A stretch of 64,000 nt of DNA from Excoecaria cochinchinensis (GCA_947683425.1 CANTUQ010000070.1:770001-834000); one strand, 5' to 3'. Positions 33,070 to 45,499 are shown, numbered from the stretch's first letter. The notes: generated by a model from the letters alone, not told the origin. Made by a program: numbers and translations.

Positions 33070-33245
33070 TGCACGGGTTCATCCCGTGAAACCCACTGCC
33101 ATCATTTTGCCTTTTTGTCTTTTTTTTTTCGGAATTTTCAAAGCCATTTCATGAGTTCATCCCGTGAAATCCACTGCCCCTATTTCGCCATTTTGTCTTC
33201 TTTTGTTTCTAAAGAAATATTTCACGGGATGAACCCGTGAAATGG
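33070..33245. repeat. Three copies of a TTCATCCCGTGAAA motif
   Basis: GGTTCATCCCGTGAAACC (near 33078), AGTTCATCCCGTGAAATC (near 33154) and an inverted copy GGGATGAACCCGTGAAAT (near 33226). Direct and inverted copies could pair as hairpins. They lie in the untranslated tail of the Athila element. Confidence 0.65.
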
Positions 33246-33483
33246 TTTGCCCACTCAAATTCATTGCCAATTGAAACGTTGTTTTGGCTCTTTTTTTTTT
33301 CTGCAAAAGAAAATAAATAAAAAATTAGTAAATAAAATTAAAAAGAAAATTAATAAAAAAAATTTAAGCCTAAAAATTAAAATAAAAATGAAACTTGAAA
33401 AAAAACTAAAAATAAAAATTAATAAATAAATAAAATTAAAAAATAAAAAAAATAAAATAAGAGAGTTACTCCCTTTATTCGAG

Positions 33484-36400
33484 TCAGAAGATTGCAATTG
33501 ATGAGATAGTATCACCCTCGAAATAAGGTTTCAATTGGTGCCTATTGACTTTAAAAATTCGATCATCGCTTTGAACTTTAATAGCTCCATCTGAAAAAAT
33601 CTTTGAAATTGTGAATAGACCAGACCAACGGGATCGAAGCTTACTTGGAAAAAGTTTAAGAAGAGAGTTATATAATAAAACCTTTTGTCCAATATGAAAA
33701 TCTCAACTTATGATATGTTTGTCATGCCATTTCTTAGTACATTCTTTATAAATTTTGGCATTTTCATAAGTTTGAAGGCGAAATTTGTCCATTTCATTAA
33801 GTTGTAGCAATCTCTTTCCACCTGTAGCTACTTCATCAAAATTCAATAGCCTCATTGCCCAGTATGCTTTGTGCTCTAATTTCACTGGCAGATGACAGGC
33901 TTTTCCATAAACCAACCGATATGGAGACATTCCAAATGGAGTCTTGAATGCCACCCTATATATATCCCCACAATGCATTATCAAGCTTTCGTGCCCAATC
34001 TTTCCTAGAGAGGCACTTACGGTTTCTCAAGAATTCATTTTATTTTCCTGTTAGATATTTCAACTTGTCCTCTAGTTTGAGGGTGATACAGTGTACCTAC
34101 ATGATGAGTCACACCATATTTCATTAGTAAGGAATCTAAGTAACGATTGCAAAAATATTTACCTCCATCGCTAATAATAGCTCGTGGGGTTCCAAAGCAT
34201 GCAAAAATATTTTTTGGGAAGAAATTCATCACATTTTTGGCTTCATTGTTTAGCAAAGCCACTGCTTCCACCCGTTTAGACACATAATCCACTGCCACCA
34301 CGATATACTAGTTTGAATAGGATCGTGGAAATGGGCCCATGAAGTTGACTATGTTTTGTAGCAGCATCTCATTTTTCTTAGAAAGATTACTTGTTCTTTG
34401 ACATCTATCACAAGTAGAAACAAAGTGAAAAGCATCTCTAAGTAAGTTAGGCTAATAAAAACCATATTGTAACACCTTAGCAGCTATCTTAGATGGTCCA
34501 AAATGACCACCACACTCAAGGGTATGGCAATGTCTCAAAATATCATTTATTTCATATTCATGAACACATCGCCTAATAATCTGATCAGCATATAATCTAT
34601 ACAAGTATGGATCTTTCCAATAATAATTTTTAACATCAAAAAAGAATTTCTTCTTTTGATGATAAGTTAAATCCAAGGTTAAATCCAAGAGAATTATTTC
34701 ACAAACTAGATAATTAACTATATCAGCATACCATGGTATTTGAAACATCAAGACAACCTACAATTGTTCATCGGGGAAAGATTCATTGATCAAGCACTCA
34801 TCATCATCATCATCATCAATTCTTTCTAATTCCAATCAAGAGAAATGGTCAACACCACATTCTTAGCACCTTTCTTGTCTCGAATTTCAAAATCAAATTC
34901 CTGCAAAAGCAACACCTATCTAATTAGTCTAGGTTTGGCTTCTTTCTTTTGAAGGAGATAGTTAATAACTGAGTGATCAGTGAAGACTATTATTTTATTG
35001 CCTATCAAATATGAATGAAATTTATCAAAAGCAAAAACAATAGCTAAAACTTCTTTTTCAGTAGTTTCTTAATTAAGCTTTGACCCATTCAAAGTTTGAC
35101 TAGCAGAGTAAATAACTTGCAACTTCTTGTCTTTTCTTTGTCCAAGAACTACCCCAACTACAAAATCACCGGCATCATATATATTAGCTTAAATGGTAAC
35201 TCCCAATCTGATAATGGCAACCAGACACTCTTCATATATAGGTGCTGATGTGAGCTCTTTTTTCAATCTGTTAAAGCAACCAGACACTCTTCATTAAAAT
35301 TAAAAGGTATATCTTTAACTAACAGATTACAAAGAGGTTTGGTGATTTTAAAGAAGTCTTTAATGAACCGGCGGTAAAATCCCATATGTCTAAGGAAACT
35401 TCTCACCCCCCCTAATCGAAGTTGGAGATGGTAGTCTGTCAATCACTTCAATCTTTATCTTATCCACCTCAATGCCATTTGCTGAAATCTTATAGCCTAA
35501 AATAATTCCCTCCTGCACTATAAAATGACACTTTTCCCAATTCAAGACTAAATTAATCTCTTCACATCTTTGTAAGACTCGTAAAAAGTTAACGAGATAG
35601 TGATCAAAAGAGGAACCAAAAACAGAAAAATCATCCATAAAGATTCGATAAAATCCTTGACCGTATTTAAAAAGATAGCCATCATACACCTTTGAAAAGT
35701 TGCCGGTCCATTACACAAACCGATGGGATTCTACTATAACCAAACATACCATATGGACAAGTGAATGTAGTCTTTTCTTAATCCTCTAGTGCAATAGGAA
35801 TTTGTAGATAACCTGAATATCCATCTAAAAAGCAATATATCATGCAACTCTTTCAATCATTTGATCCACAAAAAGTAAGGAAAAATGGTCTTTACATATT
35901 ACATTATTAAGTTTCCTAAAATCAATGCAGACATGCCAACCTGTTACTATTATAATTGGTATTAGTTCATTATTTTTCATTGGTTACAACAGTAATTCCC
36001 CCTTTCTTAGGTAACTTGTGTAGGACTAATCCAATTACTATCAGATATAGGATAAATAATTCTTACATCTAAAAGCTTGATAACTTCCTTCAAATTAGGA
36101 TAATCTACGTTGAGGTTCATTGAAGGTTTGTGATTTTCTTCCATTAAAATTTTATACATGCACAAAGTAGGGCTAATACCTTTAATGTCACCTATTGTCC
36201 AATCTATAGCTCTAATATGTGATCTTAGAACATGCAATAATTTTTTCTCTTATTCTTCAATCAAATCATCGGCTATGGTTATAGGAAGAGTAGAAGATTC
36301 TCCTAAAAAAGCAAACCTGAGATGAGCTGGAAGTTGCTTAAGCTCTAACACATGAGCTTTAACAATGGAAGGTACTGCAGGGGTTGATTCATTTTCAAGC

Positions 36401-36800
36401 TTCTCAAAGACTTGCTTCATTTCAGTATGAATTCTATCAAAACGTTTCCTTGATCCATTTTTTCTTGACTCTATAACCTGTACTTCATAAATTCCACAAA
36501 CTCATTAAAACACAAAAATTTGGGTTGATTCAAAGTTTCTTCCATGCATTTATCAATAATATCAACCCAATTACAGTAAGAAAAATCAGAAGGTTATTTA
36601 AAAGCATTAAAAACATTAAAAGTTACCTCTTCTTGTCCCACTCTCAATGTCAACTTACCTTGATTTATATCAATAAGTGCGCGTCCTGTGTTGAGAAAAT
36701 GTCTTCCTAAAATCAATGGTATGTCTCATTCCTCCTCCATGTCAAGGACTACAAAATCAGCAAGAAAGATGAATTTTTCAATTGTGATAAGGCTGCCTTT
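33484..36800 (-). pseudogene. Athila-type pol: RT, RNase H, integrase
   Basis: Minus strand. RT start: G-I-I-Y-P-I-S-D-S form with R-I-I-Y at about 36060, and the active-site box F-M-D-D-F near 35635. RNase H begins near 35230 (C-D-A-S-D type, broken by stops). The integrase zinc finger has H-C-H-T-L-E-C-G-G-H and C-D-R-C (34560-34390). The catalytic core has D in V-A-V-D-Y, D in I-I-S-D-G-G and E in Q-T-R-G-Q-V-E (34301-34050). The C-terminal part ends at a stop at 33484-33486. TAG codons replace Trp or Gln at several places, for example after F-Y near 34452. It would copy and integrate element cDNA if intact. Confidence 0.85.
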
Positions 36801-37814
36801 CACGATAAAAAAAATACAGATTAGTGACAGAAAATAGCGACGGAATTCTATCACTAATTCATATTAGCTACTGAAACTACCGTTGAAAACAAGGCCGTTG
36901 CTAAATTTCACACCGAAATTTTTTTGTCGCTAAAATTAAATTTCTCGTCGCTAATTAAGCAACGGAATTAAAGTTTTCATCACTAAATTTATGAAATTTG
37001 TATTTATTTATTTTAATTTATTGATTTATTTTTAATTTTTAAATGATAAAATCATCAATAATATAAAAGTTATAAGTGGCAAAAATAATATAATTGAAAT
37101 GTATTAATTAAAATAGATAATTTTAGTAAAAACGTAACTTTCATAAATGATAATAGAAAAGAACTAACTACTTCACATATCCCTAATCCACATGACACAA
37201 GTAATTTATCATCCCAACTAAACTAAACAAAACTAAACTCCCAAGCTAGAAGTAATCCTATAATTTCAGTAGTAATTGACGCTCTTCATCATACAGCATC
37301 GCCCTCGTAAAGAAGCATCCGATCGAAGTGCCACACTCCTGCTAACAATATAAAGTGTCATATAATAAAATGATGTCCAAATATATGAAGAGAAATAACT
37401 ACGCCAAAACACAATGAAAAAAAATATAATTAATGAGAATTGTGACACTTACATTGTCCAATAGTTTTGCTTGATTTATTTGAAGAATAACCCAAACTCA
37501 TGCATCTGCATCCACCGTTACAAATTGGTAGCTTTCATAATCAGTACAAGCCAGTGCAGAAAAACATCCATAAAATAAAACACAGCAGTATATGGATATA
37601 AATACATGCCTTAGAAAAGTAAAGCAGGTGAATTGTCCTTCATGATATCATTTTATCAACGTTTAAAAATGTCACACCATTATGAATCTGAAAACAAAGG
37701 CAGGTATATGAATGCATTTTGCACAGTTAACTTATCAATGTATCTTATTGAAAGACATGGTATAATCATTTTCTAATTAAAGTTTCCCTTTATCCTTGTC
37801 TTAGATGTTAAACA

Positions 37815-38265
37815 AAGGGATAAGGTGTGTTTTTGCCTCAAACTATTAGAAACATGGTAAAAATGCCCTCAAACTTTTTTTTGTCAGTTTTTTACCGTAA
37901 AGCCACTTAAATGGATGGAAAATGCCCTCATTTTGGACGAAAAATCCAGCTGACAAACGAAGTTAATGGCAGTCAATCACGCATCGACAAGTGTCAACTT
38001 GATTCAGGGTTAAAAATCGATAAAACAAAGTTTGAAGGCATTTTCACACCTTTTCCCATAGTTTGAGGGCTAAAAACTCCTTATAGAGTTGACAGGTGTC
38101 GACGCGTGATTGGCTGCCATTAACTCCTTTTGCTAGCTGGACTTTCCATCCATCGTGAGGTTATTTTTCAACCATAAAACTGGGTTCAGGGGTAAAAACT
38201 GACCCAAAAAAAAGTTTGAAGCATTTTCACCCTATTTTCGATAGTTTGAGGGACACCTCATCCCT
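37815..38265. mobile_element. Foldback (MULE-type) MITE inside the CACTA
   Basis: Starts AAAGGGATAAGGTGT and ends, inverted, AAGGGATGAGGTGT. The arms share phrases on 'ctcaaactat', 'gttaatggcagtcaatcacg' and their inverse. The target duplication is unclear. Confidence 0.7.
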
Positions 38266-39289
38266 TGAATACAAAAGAAAGAAAGAAAGAAAGCAACTAC
38301 AAAATTGATTAAAGCTCATTTAGCAAATGATAATTATGTTTAGCTAAACTACAGGAAATTAATCAATTTGTGAACTTAAAATATCATATTTCACTAGAAA
38401 CTCACATTTAATAAGTAGTTCATCAAATATATAACCATGAAGAGTTGGTGATTATTTAGATTTTTATTTCACTTGTAGAAACTTCTGGTGAATGGAATTA
38501 ATAATTGAGTTTGTTCCCTTACATGAGCACACTAATCCAAATACCAAACTTGCTATATTTGGTTTTATTTGGGAAGCTGTTATAGCTATCATGAAATTAT
38601 ATAGACAATTTAATTTTTTATGGTAGCAACAGCTCATCAAATTTGTCTGTCTAAAAATAATAGAAATTTTATATAGTAAAACAAAATCACCCTTAAATTA
38701 AATTATTCACAAACTGAGAAATAATTCAAGATAAAGGTAACAAATCCATTTATCTCTTGTTTTCCATCAAAACTCATTTCATATACAATCAATAAGAAGT
38801 TTAAATAGCTACAATTCAACCTCACACCAACCAAATCAACAATTGCACTACAACATCAAAATTATTAGGAATAAAGACATTTCTTGCACCTCAACTACTA
38901 TTTGAAATTGAACCAATTTAGTTCTAATTTTTTTTAACACTAAAAATAGGAGAAGAAAATAAAGTTTTAGATTGGCAAAATTCAATTTTCTATTAATTGT
39001 TGACATTTAAAGCAAAGTATATACAAAGGGGTGGGAGGTTTAAAGTAGAATAATAACAAGATTGCAAATAGGCAAAAGCTGTTCTAAGATGTTATACTTT
39101 ATTATGTATAGATTTATATAATATGGAAAATTAATGAGAAAAAATAATTATTTAGCAAAATAAAAAATTACTAAAAACATAAAAATAAATGAAAAAATAT
39201 AGCAAAATAATCCATCAAATTACACTGCAAATAAAAAAATTACTGAAAAAATTAAAAAAAATAGCAAAAAAAGTCTCATTGACCAGCAA
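38266..39289. other. CACTA interior, no recognised feature
   Basis: AT-rich, no coding frame, no repeat edges. Confidence 0.4.
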
Positions 39290-39560
39290 ATAAAGGAGAC
39301 GGTAGCAAGGGAAGGGGCCACGGCAGGCGGCAAGCGAAGCAATTGGGACCAGATCCAGGCGAGGTAGCGGCGTCGAGTTGTGCGAGGGAGACTGCTTCGG
39401 GTGAGGGAGGGGCTGCGAGGGAAGGGGAGACGCTGAAGGGCCTGATTGGCGAGAAGGGGGACGCTAGGTTAGGGGCGAACGGCGAAACGGCACGATCATC
39501 GCGAGGGGGGCAGCGGGGAGCAGATCTAGAGAGGGAGAGAGAGGAAGAGAGAAAAAAATC
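39290..39560. other. CpG-rich block in the CACTA
   Basis: Very GC-rich with many CpG pairs. A 73-codon plus-strand frame (39343-39564) is low-complexity and not credible as protein. Such CpG-rich tracts are known near CACTA transposase promoters. Confidence 0.5.
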
Positions 39561-39908
39561 TTAATTTTTATTTTTATATATGCATGTGTTATTTAGCAAC
39601 AACTATTTAATTTCCATCGCTAAATTTCACAACGCTAAGTAAAATGAATTGCGACGGACAAAAAAGTTAGTCACTAAAATTCAATATTAGCGATGGAAAC
39701 TCATTAGCGACAGTAAAAAAACTTTCGTCGCTAATTTCCATAGCAATTTCTACTGTTAATTTTTGGCAACATATTTAGAGACAATTTGGTTTTTCTATCA
39801 CTAAATCCCATCGGTAAAACCTAGCGAGAATATTTGCCTCCTTTTCAGTGATGGATTTTTTTCGTTGCTATTTTTCCGTCACTAATTTGTAAAATTCTTG
39901 TAGTGTTC

Positions 39909-40433
39909 AATTACATCCAAAGGACGTTTGATCAATTTATCCGCTAATGCAATGACATGGTGGTGGGTTTGACGTCTCCTAATTCGAACTTTTTGAACAA
40001 AGAAAAGGGCATTAGATTTATGCTAGTACTAAGATCACATAAAGTTTTACTACTCTCGTTATTCCTATTTTGCAATCAATAATAAAACTTCCTTAATCTT
40101 TTAGTTTTTAAGGTAGTTTTTTCTGAATAATGGCACTATATTCAACTATCAAATTCATCGTTTCATATTCTTCTAGCCTTCTTTTCTTGGTAAGAATCTC
40201 CTTTAAAATTTTGGCATATGTGGCATTTGTGCTAATGCTTCTATAAAAGGAATGTTAATTTGCAGCTTTTTAAAGATATCTAAAAATTTAAGGAAATTAT
40301 TAACTTCTTTATGCTTTTGAAGTTGTTGAGGAAAAGGAACTAGTAAAACATAAGGTTTGACTTGCTCGGATTCTTTCTTAGTCCCGCACATCCGATCCGG
40401 TAATGCAGTTTCCTTTGAAAATACTAGGGGCAA
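39909..40433 (-). pseudogene. Athila-type gag-pol remnant (before protease)
   Basis: Minus strand: P-Y-V-L-L-V-P-F-P-Q-Q-L-Q-K-H-K, F-L-D-I-F-K-K-L-Q-I-N-I-P-F-I-E-A-L and M-P-H-M-P-K-F (40350-40206), then stop-broken sequence with K-L-K-D, I-G-I-T and the protease-like L-A-D-K-L-I-K-R-P-L. It continues in frame across the CACTA insertion. Confidence 0.8.
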
Positions 40434-41783
40434 AATGTCAAATTGAGAAAAAGAATGAACATAAAAAGGACAAATAATAAGATGAAAATAAATTAGTAAT
40501 ATAAGAACAAAATGGTAATAATATGATGAAAATGAGAATTAAAAGATTGAATATTGAATACTGAATGAAAATGAGTTATAAAGAATAAAAAGATTAAGAT
40601 AAGGGCAAAATAGTAATTCTGGAATAAAATTGAATTTTTAGGACCAAATGGAAATAAAATGTAAAGTTTGGGACAAAACCATAAAATTAAGTATAACATG
40701 GAACATCAGGGATAAAAATGAAATTTTGAATAAAAGATGAGATTTTAGGGACCAAATGGTAACTGTGCTAATAAAGTGAAATTTTAGGTATCAAAATGGT
40801 AATTTGATAAAAAGACGGAATTTAAGGAGTCAAATTGTAAATATAGTAAAATATGGAACTTTAGTAGCAAGCATGTAAATTGAGATTAATAAAGGAACTT
40901 TAGAATAAAAAGTAGTGAATTTAATAAATCATATGACACTTATGTAATAAAAATGGAAATAAGGGGCAAAATGATAAATTTAAGTGATAAGATAATAATT
41001 GTTAAATAAATATATAAATGAAAGAGTACGGTAGCAAATATGCAAGGAAATAATACTTGGGGAGCAAAACAGTAAAATTTCAAGTTAAAAAATAAAACTG
41101 TAAACAAGCAATAAAATATGAGTTATACTGGCATAACAATAGTAATGAAATAAAATGGTAATTTGAACGACAATTATGTAATATGATTTTCGAGTTAAAG
41201 AATAAATTAATAAATACGTGGTAAAATGGAAAATCTAGTGGCAAATTTATAAATACGACTAAAAATGAATTACTACTAATAAAATAACAATTTATTAGAC
41301 AAAAAGAAAATTATGTGGTAAAGTGTAATTTATGGAAGTATAATGGTAGTGTAGTAACAAAAGGTAAAGTTTAATAGTAATATAGAAATTATGTGATAAA
41401 ACCTTGAAAGCTAGGGTAAAATAAATATAAAAGGCAAAACGGCATATATGTAGAAAAATTTACATAAATGGATAAAAAGGCGAATTAAATTAGCTAGATA
41501 ACATGTATGCAGTAAATTTGTCATTTCGAAGGATAAAATGGTAATTCTGGAATAAGAGTGGAGTTAATGACATAATAGCAAATATGCGATAAAATATGGA
41601 CAGTATGAGTGAAATGATAATAATTACGTGGAGAAAAACAGATAAAAAAGGTAAAATCTTAGTAGAGTAACAATAATTATATGTAAAATGTAGAAGAAAA
41701 AGGTGAAACCGAAATTTTATGGTTAAATAAGAATAGCAAGGGTAAATATGTAATTGTGAGACAAAAATGGATTGAATTGGAAA

Positions 41784-42249
41784 GGCTAAAAGTACATTTT
41801 TGCCTCTATCGTTTGCCAAAATAGATAAATTTGTCTCTAACGTTTATTTTGAGGCAAATTTGCCCTTAACGTTTGTAAAATGGGAGATTTTTGCCCTTAC
41901 TGTCAATTGCTGCTAACTTTGACCGTTAATACGTTAATTGACTGTTAGTGGGACACATGTCATACATCTATTGGACGCGTGAATCAAACGTTTGGGTGCC
42001 AAAAGTGTATTTTTGCCCTTAACATTTTTTCAAACGTGCAAATTTGCCCCTAACGTTTGTAAAATAGGAGATTTTTTCCCCTGCCGTTAATTTCCGGTAA
42101 CTTTGACCGTTAATACGTTAGTTGACCGCTGACGGCAGAGGCAAAATCTCTAATTTTACAAACGTTAGGAGCAAATTTGCCCCAAAATAAACGTCGGGGT
42201 AAATTTGTCTATTTTTACAAACGATAGGAGTAAAAATACACCTTTGGCC
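41784..42249. mobile_element. MULE-type foldback MITE, 466 bp
   Basis: Long inverted arms (GGCTAAAAGTACATTTTTGC and, inverted, GGCCAAAGGTGTATTTTTAC). Nine-base flanks AATTGGAAA (41775-41783) and AATTGAAAA (42250-42258), one mismatch. Nine-base duplications are typical of Mutator-like elements. Confidence 0.82.
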
Positions 42250-42299
42250 AATTGAAAAAATAGCAATATATGAGAAATCTTAAGATATAATAGATAGAA

Positions 42300-43840
42300 G
42301 GGCTAAGGTGTAATTTTATCCCTGAACTATTAGAAATTGGGTAATTTTTTCCCTATACTTTTTTTGAGCTCATTTTGCCCATGAACTCGGATTTTTGGTT
42401 TATTTTTACCCCTGAATTTAGGTTTAAGGTGTAATTTTGTCTCTATTGTTAACAGAATCGTCATGTGTCTAACGGCACAAATGACAGCCAAATAACACGT
42501 GACACATCAGCAAACTCTCTCTCCTAATTATCTGCCACATGTACTTCTCTATCCTAGTCAGCATAATTTTTTAATTTAAAAGTTGATGGCATGGCACCCA
42601 TATTGAAAATTTTAAAAATAATAATAATAATAAAAATTCGCTTCTCACAAAATAAAATAAAAAAAAGATTAAAAAAAGTGTTTGTTTCCCAAGAAAATAT
42701 TTTATTCTAAATTTCCAAAGAAAAACTCACCTCTCTTTCTCTCCTTTTTCCTCCTGTTCTTCTCCTTCTTCTTCAAAAATCTCCAGCTCTCAAATATTCA
42801 AACAAAAAACCCCAAAAAGATTAAAAATTACAAACAAAAATTAATGGAAAATTTAGAAATTTTACCTCTTAATTGTTTGTTCTTGGTTTTCAAAAGTTAG
42901 AAAGAAGAACAAGTAGAGAAATTTTGCCCCTCATATACAACTTCTGTCCAAAGCAAATCGGACAAGGTTAAAATTATCTAAATGCAATCTCCACCGTTCA
43001 CATTGAAGATCAAGGAGTTCCTAAGATACGCACCAAAAATCAGCCCGATCTAATAGCAAATGACTACTCAATTGTCCAAAAAGATAAAACTGGTCACTGT
43101 ATACAATACCCAGAAAAATAGTCTGCTTTTTATAATAGAACCTCAACTTATAGATGTCTAAAAATGATCTCCGCCATTCACTTTGAAGATCAAGGAATTC
43201 CAACCATACTCACCATAAATCAGCCCGATCTAATGGCAAATGACTATCCAGTCAAAAAAAAAAAAGATAAAACTGGTCACTGTATAAAATATCTAGAAAA
43301 ACAGTCCGTTTTTTGCACTAAAACCTCAATTTTCAAACCTCCAAAATGATCTGCACCGTTCCAAATGAAGAAATATATGTCTTCTAATTCTCTACCAAAA
43401 TTCAGCATGATCAGAGTTCCGATAGATATCGAATAGTCTTCTAATTGTCAACCAAAATTCAGCATGATCAGAGTTCCGATAGATATCGAATAGCCAAAAG
43501 AAATAGGCCTAGTCAATTCTGGAAAATCCAGGAAGAAGAGGAGAAAGAGAAGGAAGAGAGAGGAGATAGTTCTTTTTTTTTTGCATTTTTGCATTTTTGC
43601 CATGTCATCAAAGTGGTTTCCACATGTGTGTCAATGTGTCGCAGTCTCATTGGATGTCGTTAACTCCATTAGACATGTGGCGATTCTGTTAGTAATAGGG
43701 CAAAATTATGCCTTAAACCTAAGTTCAGGAATAAAAACAAACCAAAAATCCGAGTTCAGGGGCAAAATGGGCTTAAAAAAAATATAGGCGCAAAATTACC
43801 ACTTTTCCAATAATTCAGGGGTAAAATTTTAACTTAGCCC
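42300..43840. mobile_element. Mutator-like element, 1541 bp, perfect 9-base target duplication
   Basis: TAGATAGAA lies on both sides (42291-42299, 43841-43849). Inverted arms of about 180 bp start GGGCTAAGGTGTAATTTTA and, inverted, GGGCTAAGTTAAAATTTTA. The interior has no transposase; it holds two and a half tandem units of about 180 bp (42975-43490) with CCGTTCAC, GAAGATCAAGGA and ATCAGCCCGATCTAAT. The tandem unit may be acquired DNA. Confidence 0.9.
42975..43490. repeat. Tandem units of about 180 bp inside the MULE
   Basis: Units begin near 42990 and 43168, with a shorter third near 43345. Shared strings include TTGAAGATCAAGGA, ATCAGCCCGATCTAAT and GATAAAACTGGTCACTGTAT. A short second repeat, CAAAATTCAGCATGATCAG, occurs at 43396 and 43452. 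Confidence 0.8.
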
Positions 43841-44220
43841 TAGATAGAATGAATATTTAAGGTGAAAATAATAAATATATAGAGAAATAAGTTGGATGGA
43901 TAAATGGTAATTTCTAAAACAAATGTGGAAATAGGTAAGAAAATAGAAAAGTTTATATCTAAGTAGGAATAGGACATAAATCAATCATGTATGTAATATA
44001 GTTGTATGAAAGATAAAATTTAGTGATAAATATTATCATATAAGGAGAAACATAGTGATACTGTACAATTAAAGGAATAGATGGAGTATGTGTTAAAATA
44101 AGGAATTGTGACAATAAGAATAATAATTAATTTAAGTAATAAGAGTTGAAAGAAATTGAATTATAGATAAAATGTGCATGTGCATGCGTGTTGTGAAAAA
44201 TGTTAGCAGTGTATCCACCA

Positions 44221-44240
44221 CTAAGCACTAGGTTGCTTAG
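44221..44240 (+). other. LTR hairpin motif, copy 2
   Basis: CTAAGCA pairs with TGCTTAG over a six-base loop and is preceded by CCACCA. An AG follows at 44263-44264. Confidence 0.6.
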
Positions 44241-44615
44241 CGCGTAGTTATTTATTGCATGTAGATACTTGAAGCTAAAGTTGAGACGGAATAGGCAGGT
44301 TTAAAGGATTAAAGTCAAAGAAGGTGTTTTGGATATATGTAAAGTTATGAATTTTGATTTATGGCATGTATATATATGTATAATCCAGTGCAACAGTGTG
44401 TACATTTGAAAAATAAAGATACAGTTGATATATGTGTATATAGTTATTATAAATATGAATATATTATAGAGAAATAATGTTATTTAAATCATGTATGGAT
44501 TGACACGTGTTTACCTCATTAAGAATTATTTAGAAATAAAATCTAAGAGAATAAGAATTAAATTGTTTGTAGCATCCACTACTTGCATTAGATCGCAGGT
44601 GTAAGGATGTTATAG

Positions 44616-44959
44616 TTGGGATTTAGACCAGTGCGAAAATTCTACACCAACTTCCAATCTGCTATTCCATAACATTGATGTAACAACCCCAAAAGCCTTA
44701 AGTGGAATTGAGTGTGCTACGCTGCACTTATAGCTGGTCATGTGATAAGTTCAACTACTTATTATGAACTATTTTATTTCAATCTTATCGTATATGTTAA
44801 GTTACATATTGACATTCACTTATCTTATTCTACATACTTTTCTAATATTACCAGGCAATACATCATTTCTATATAATGTTAAATTACACCATCATTACCC
44901 ATTTATCACTTACTTTCAATGTTTAATTCTTAATTGTTTTATCACATAATTATACATTT
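44616..44959. other. Non-genic DNA, possible LTR start at 44681
   Basis: TGTAACAACCCC at 44681 looks like the start of another TGTAACACCC-type LTR, truncated by the CACTA at 44960. No gene. Confidence 0.35.
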
Positions 44960-45499
44960 ACTACAAGAAAATCGCATTTTAGAGACGAAAAATTAGCGAT
45001 GGAATCATAAATAGTGATGGCATCCCCCCCTGCATCTCCCCTTTCCTCGCGTCGGCACCCCCTCCCATGCGCAGCTCCACTCCCCCCGGTATCTCTCCTT
45101 CCCTCGCATCGGCACCCCTCCCTCGCGCGCGCGAACAATCTCCCTTTCCCTCGCGTAGCTCCACTCCGCCCTGTCGCTACTACTGCCACCTCTCCTGGAT
45201 CTGCTTCCCGCCACCGCAGATCGATTGTGCATTGTTCCCTCTCTCCCCTGCCACCGTTGTCTCTCTCCCCCTCTCTCTTGCACCACCTTGCAGGGGCGGA
45301 GCCAGGACCCCAGGGTCAGAGGGGGCACACAACAGAAACAGAATCAGGACCCCAAGATCAAAAAGGGATACACAATATAATTTTATTAAAAAAATTAAAA
45401 ATTAAAAATACATAAATTATACCATAAAAACATATCTCATTTAAAATTAAAAAAGAATAATGAATAAAATAAAATAAAAATACAATTTTTACAATTATC

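Larger units (their letters stand above)
30473..33483 (-). other. Untranslated tail of the Athila-type element
   Basis: No env-like frame survives. It contains a second purine-rich string (GTTTGGGGGTGGTG, minus strand, about 32478-32491), a decayed direct repeat of roughly 150 bp (31690-31800 and 31845-31960, sharing CCCATACG, CTCATTACC and GAACAAAT-like phrases), and an A-rich low-complexity run at 33300-33470. Confidence 0.55.
36801..39905. mobile_element. CACTA element, 3.1 kb, non-autonomous
   Basis: Right end TTCTTGTAGTG (39895-39905), the inverse of CACTACAAGAA. The left end CACGATAAAA is a decayed partner; the next bases match (ATTAGTGACAGAAAA and ATTAGTGACGGAAAA). Both ends carry clusters of GCGACGGAA/CGTCGCTAA subterminal repeats (36830-36990, 39600-39900). 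Flanks TTT and TTC are the three-base duplication: dropping one copy lets the Athila reading frame run through. No transposase is left. A CpG-rich block at 39290-39560 resembles, in inverse orientation, that of the CACTA at 45010-45290. Confidence 0.85.
29380..40440 (-). mobile_element. Athila-type Gypsy element, decayed, minus strand
   Basis: Minus-strand order: gag-pol remnant (40433-39909), protease/RT/RNase H/integrase (36800-33484), a 3 kb untranslated tail, purine tract, 3' LTR (30472-29380). The 5' LTR is missing; at about 40440 another LTR begins. Athila affinity rests on gag-pol phrases such as F-K-K-L-Q-I-N-I-P-F, on integrase phrases P-Y-R-L-V-Y-G-K-A-C-H-L-P-V and K-W-H-D-K-H, and on the GTTTGGGGGTGGTG tract. 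It is non-functional, with several nonsense changes. Inside it sit a hAT MITE (30658-31353) and a CACTA element (36801-39905). Confidence 0.85.
40440..44615 (+). mobile_element. Gypsy-like LTR, same family as 1-2305, with two MULEs inside
   Basis: Non-coding DNA with endlessly varied 'gggcaaaatggtaattt' phrases. The hairpin at 44221-44240 is shared with 1709-1729, and the right edge TGTTATA at 44609-44615 is a decayed TGTTACA. Removing the two MULEs leaves about 2.1 kb, similar to the more than 2.3 kb seen at 1-2305. The left edge is not a clean TG and may be truncated against the Athila element. Confidence 0.55.

Noticed and set aside
45014..45415. Pro/Ser/Arg-rich frames of 112-133 codons on both strands
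   Set aside because: CpG-rich CACTA sequence running into the hAT tip; open by composition, and crossing a transposon junction.
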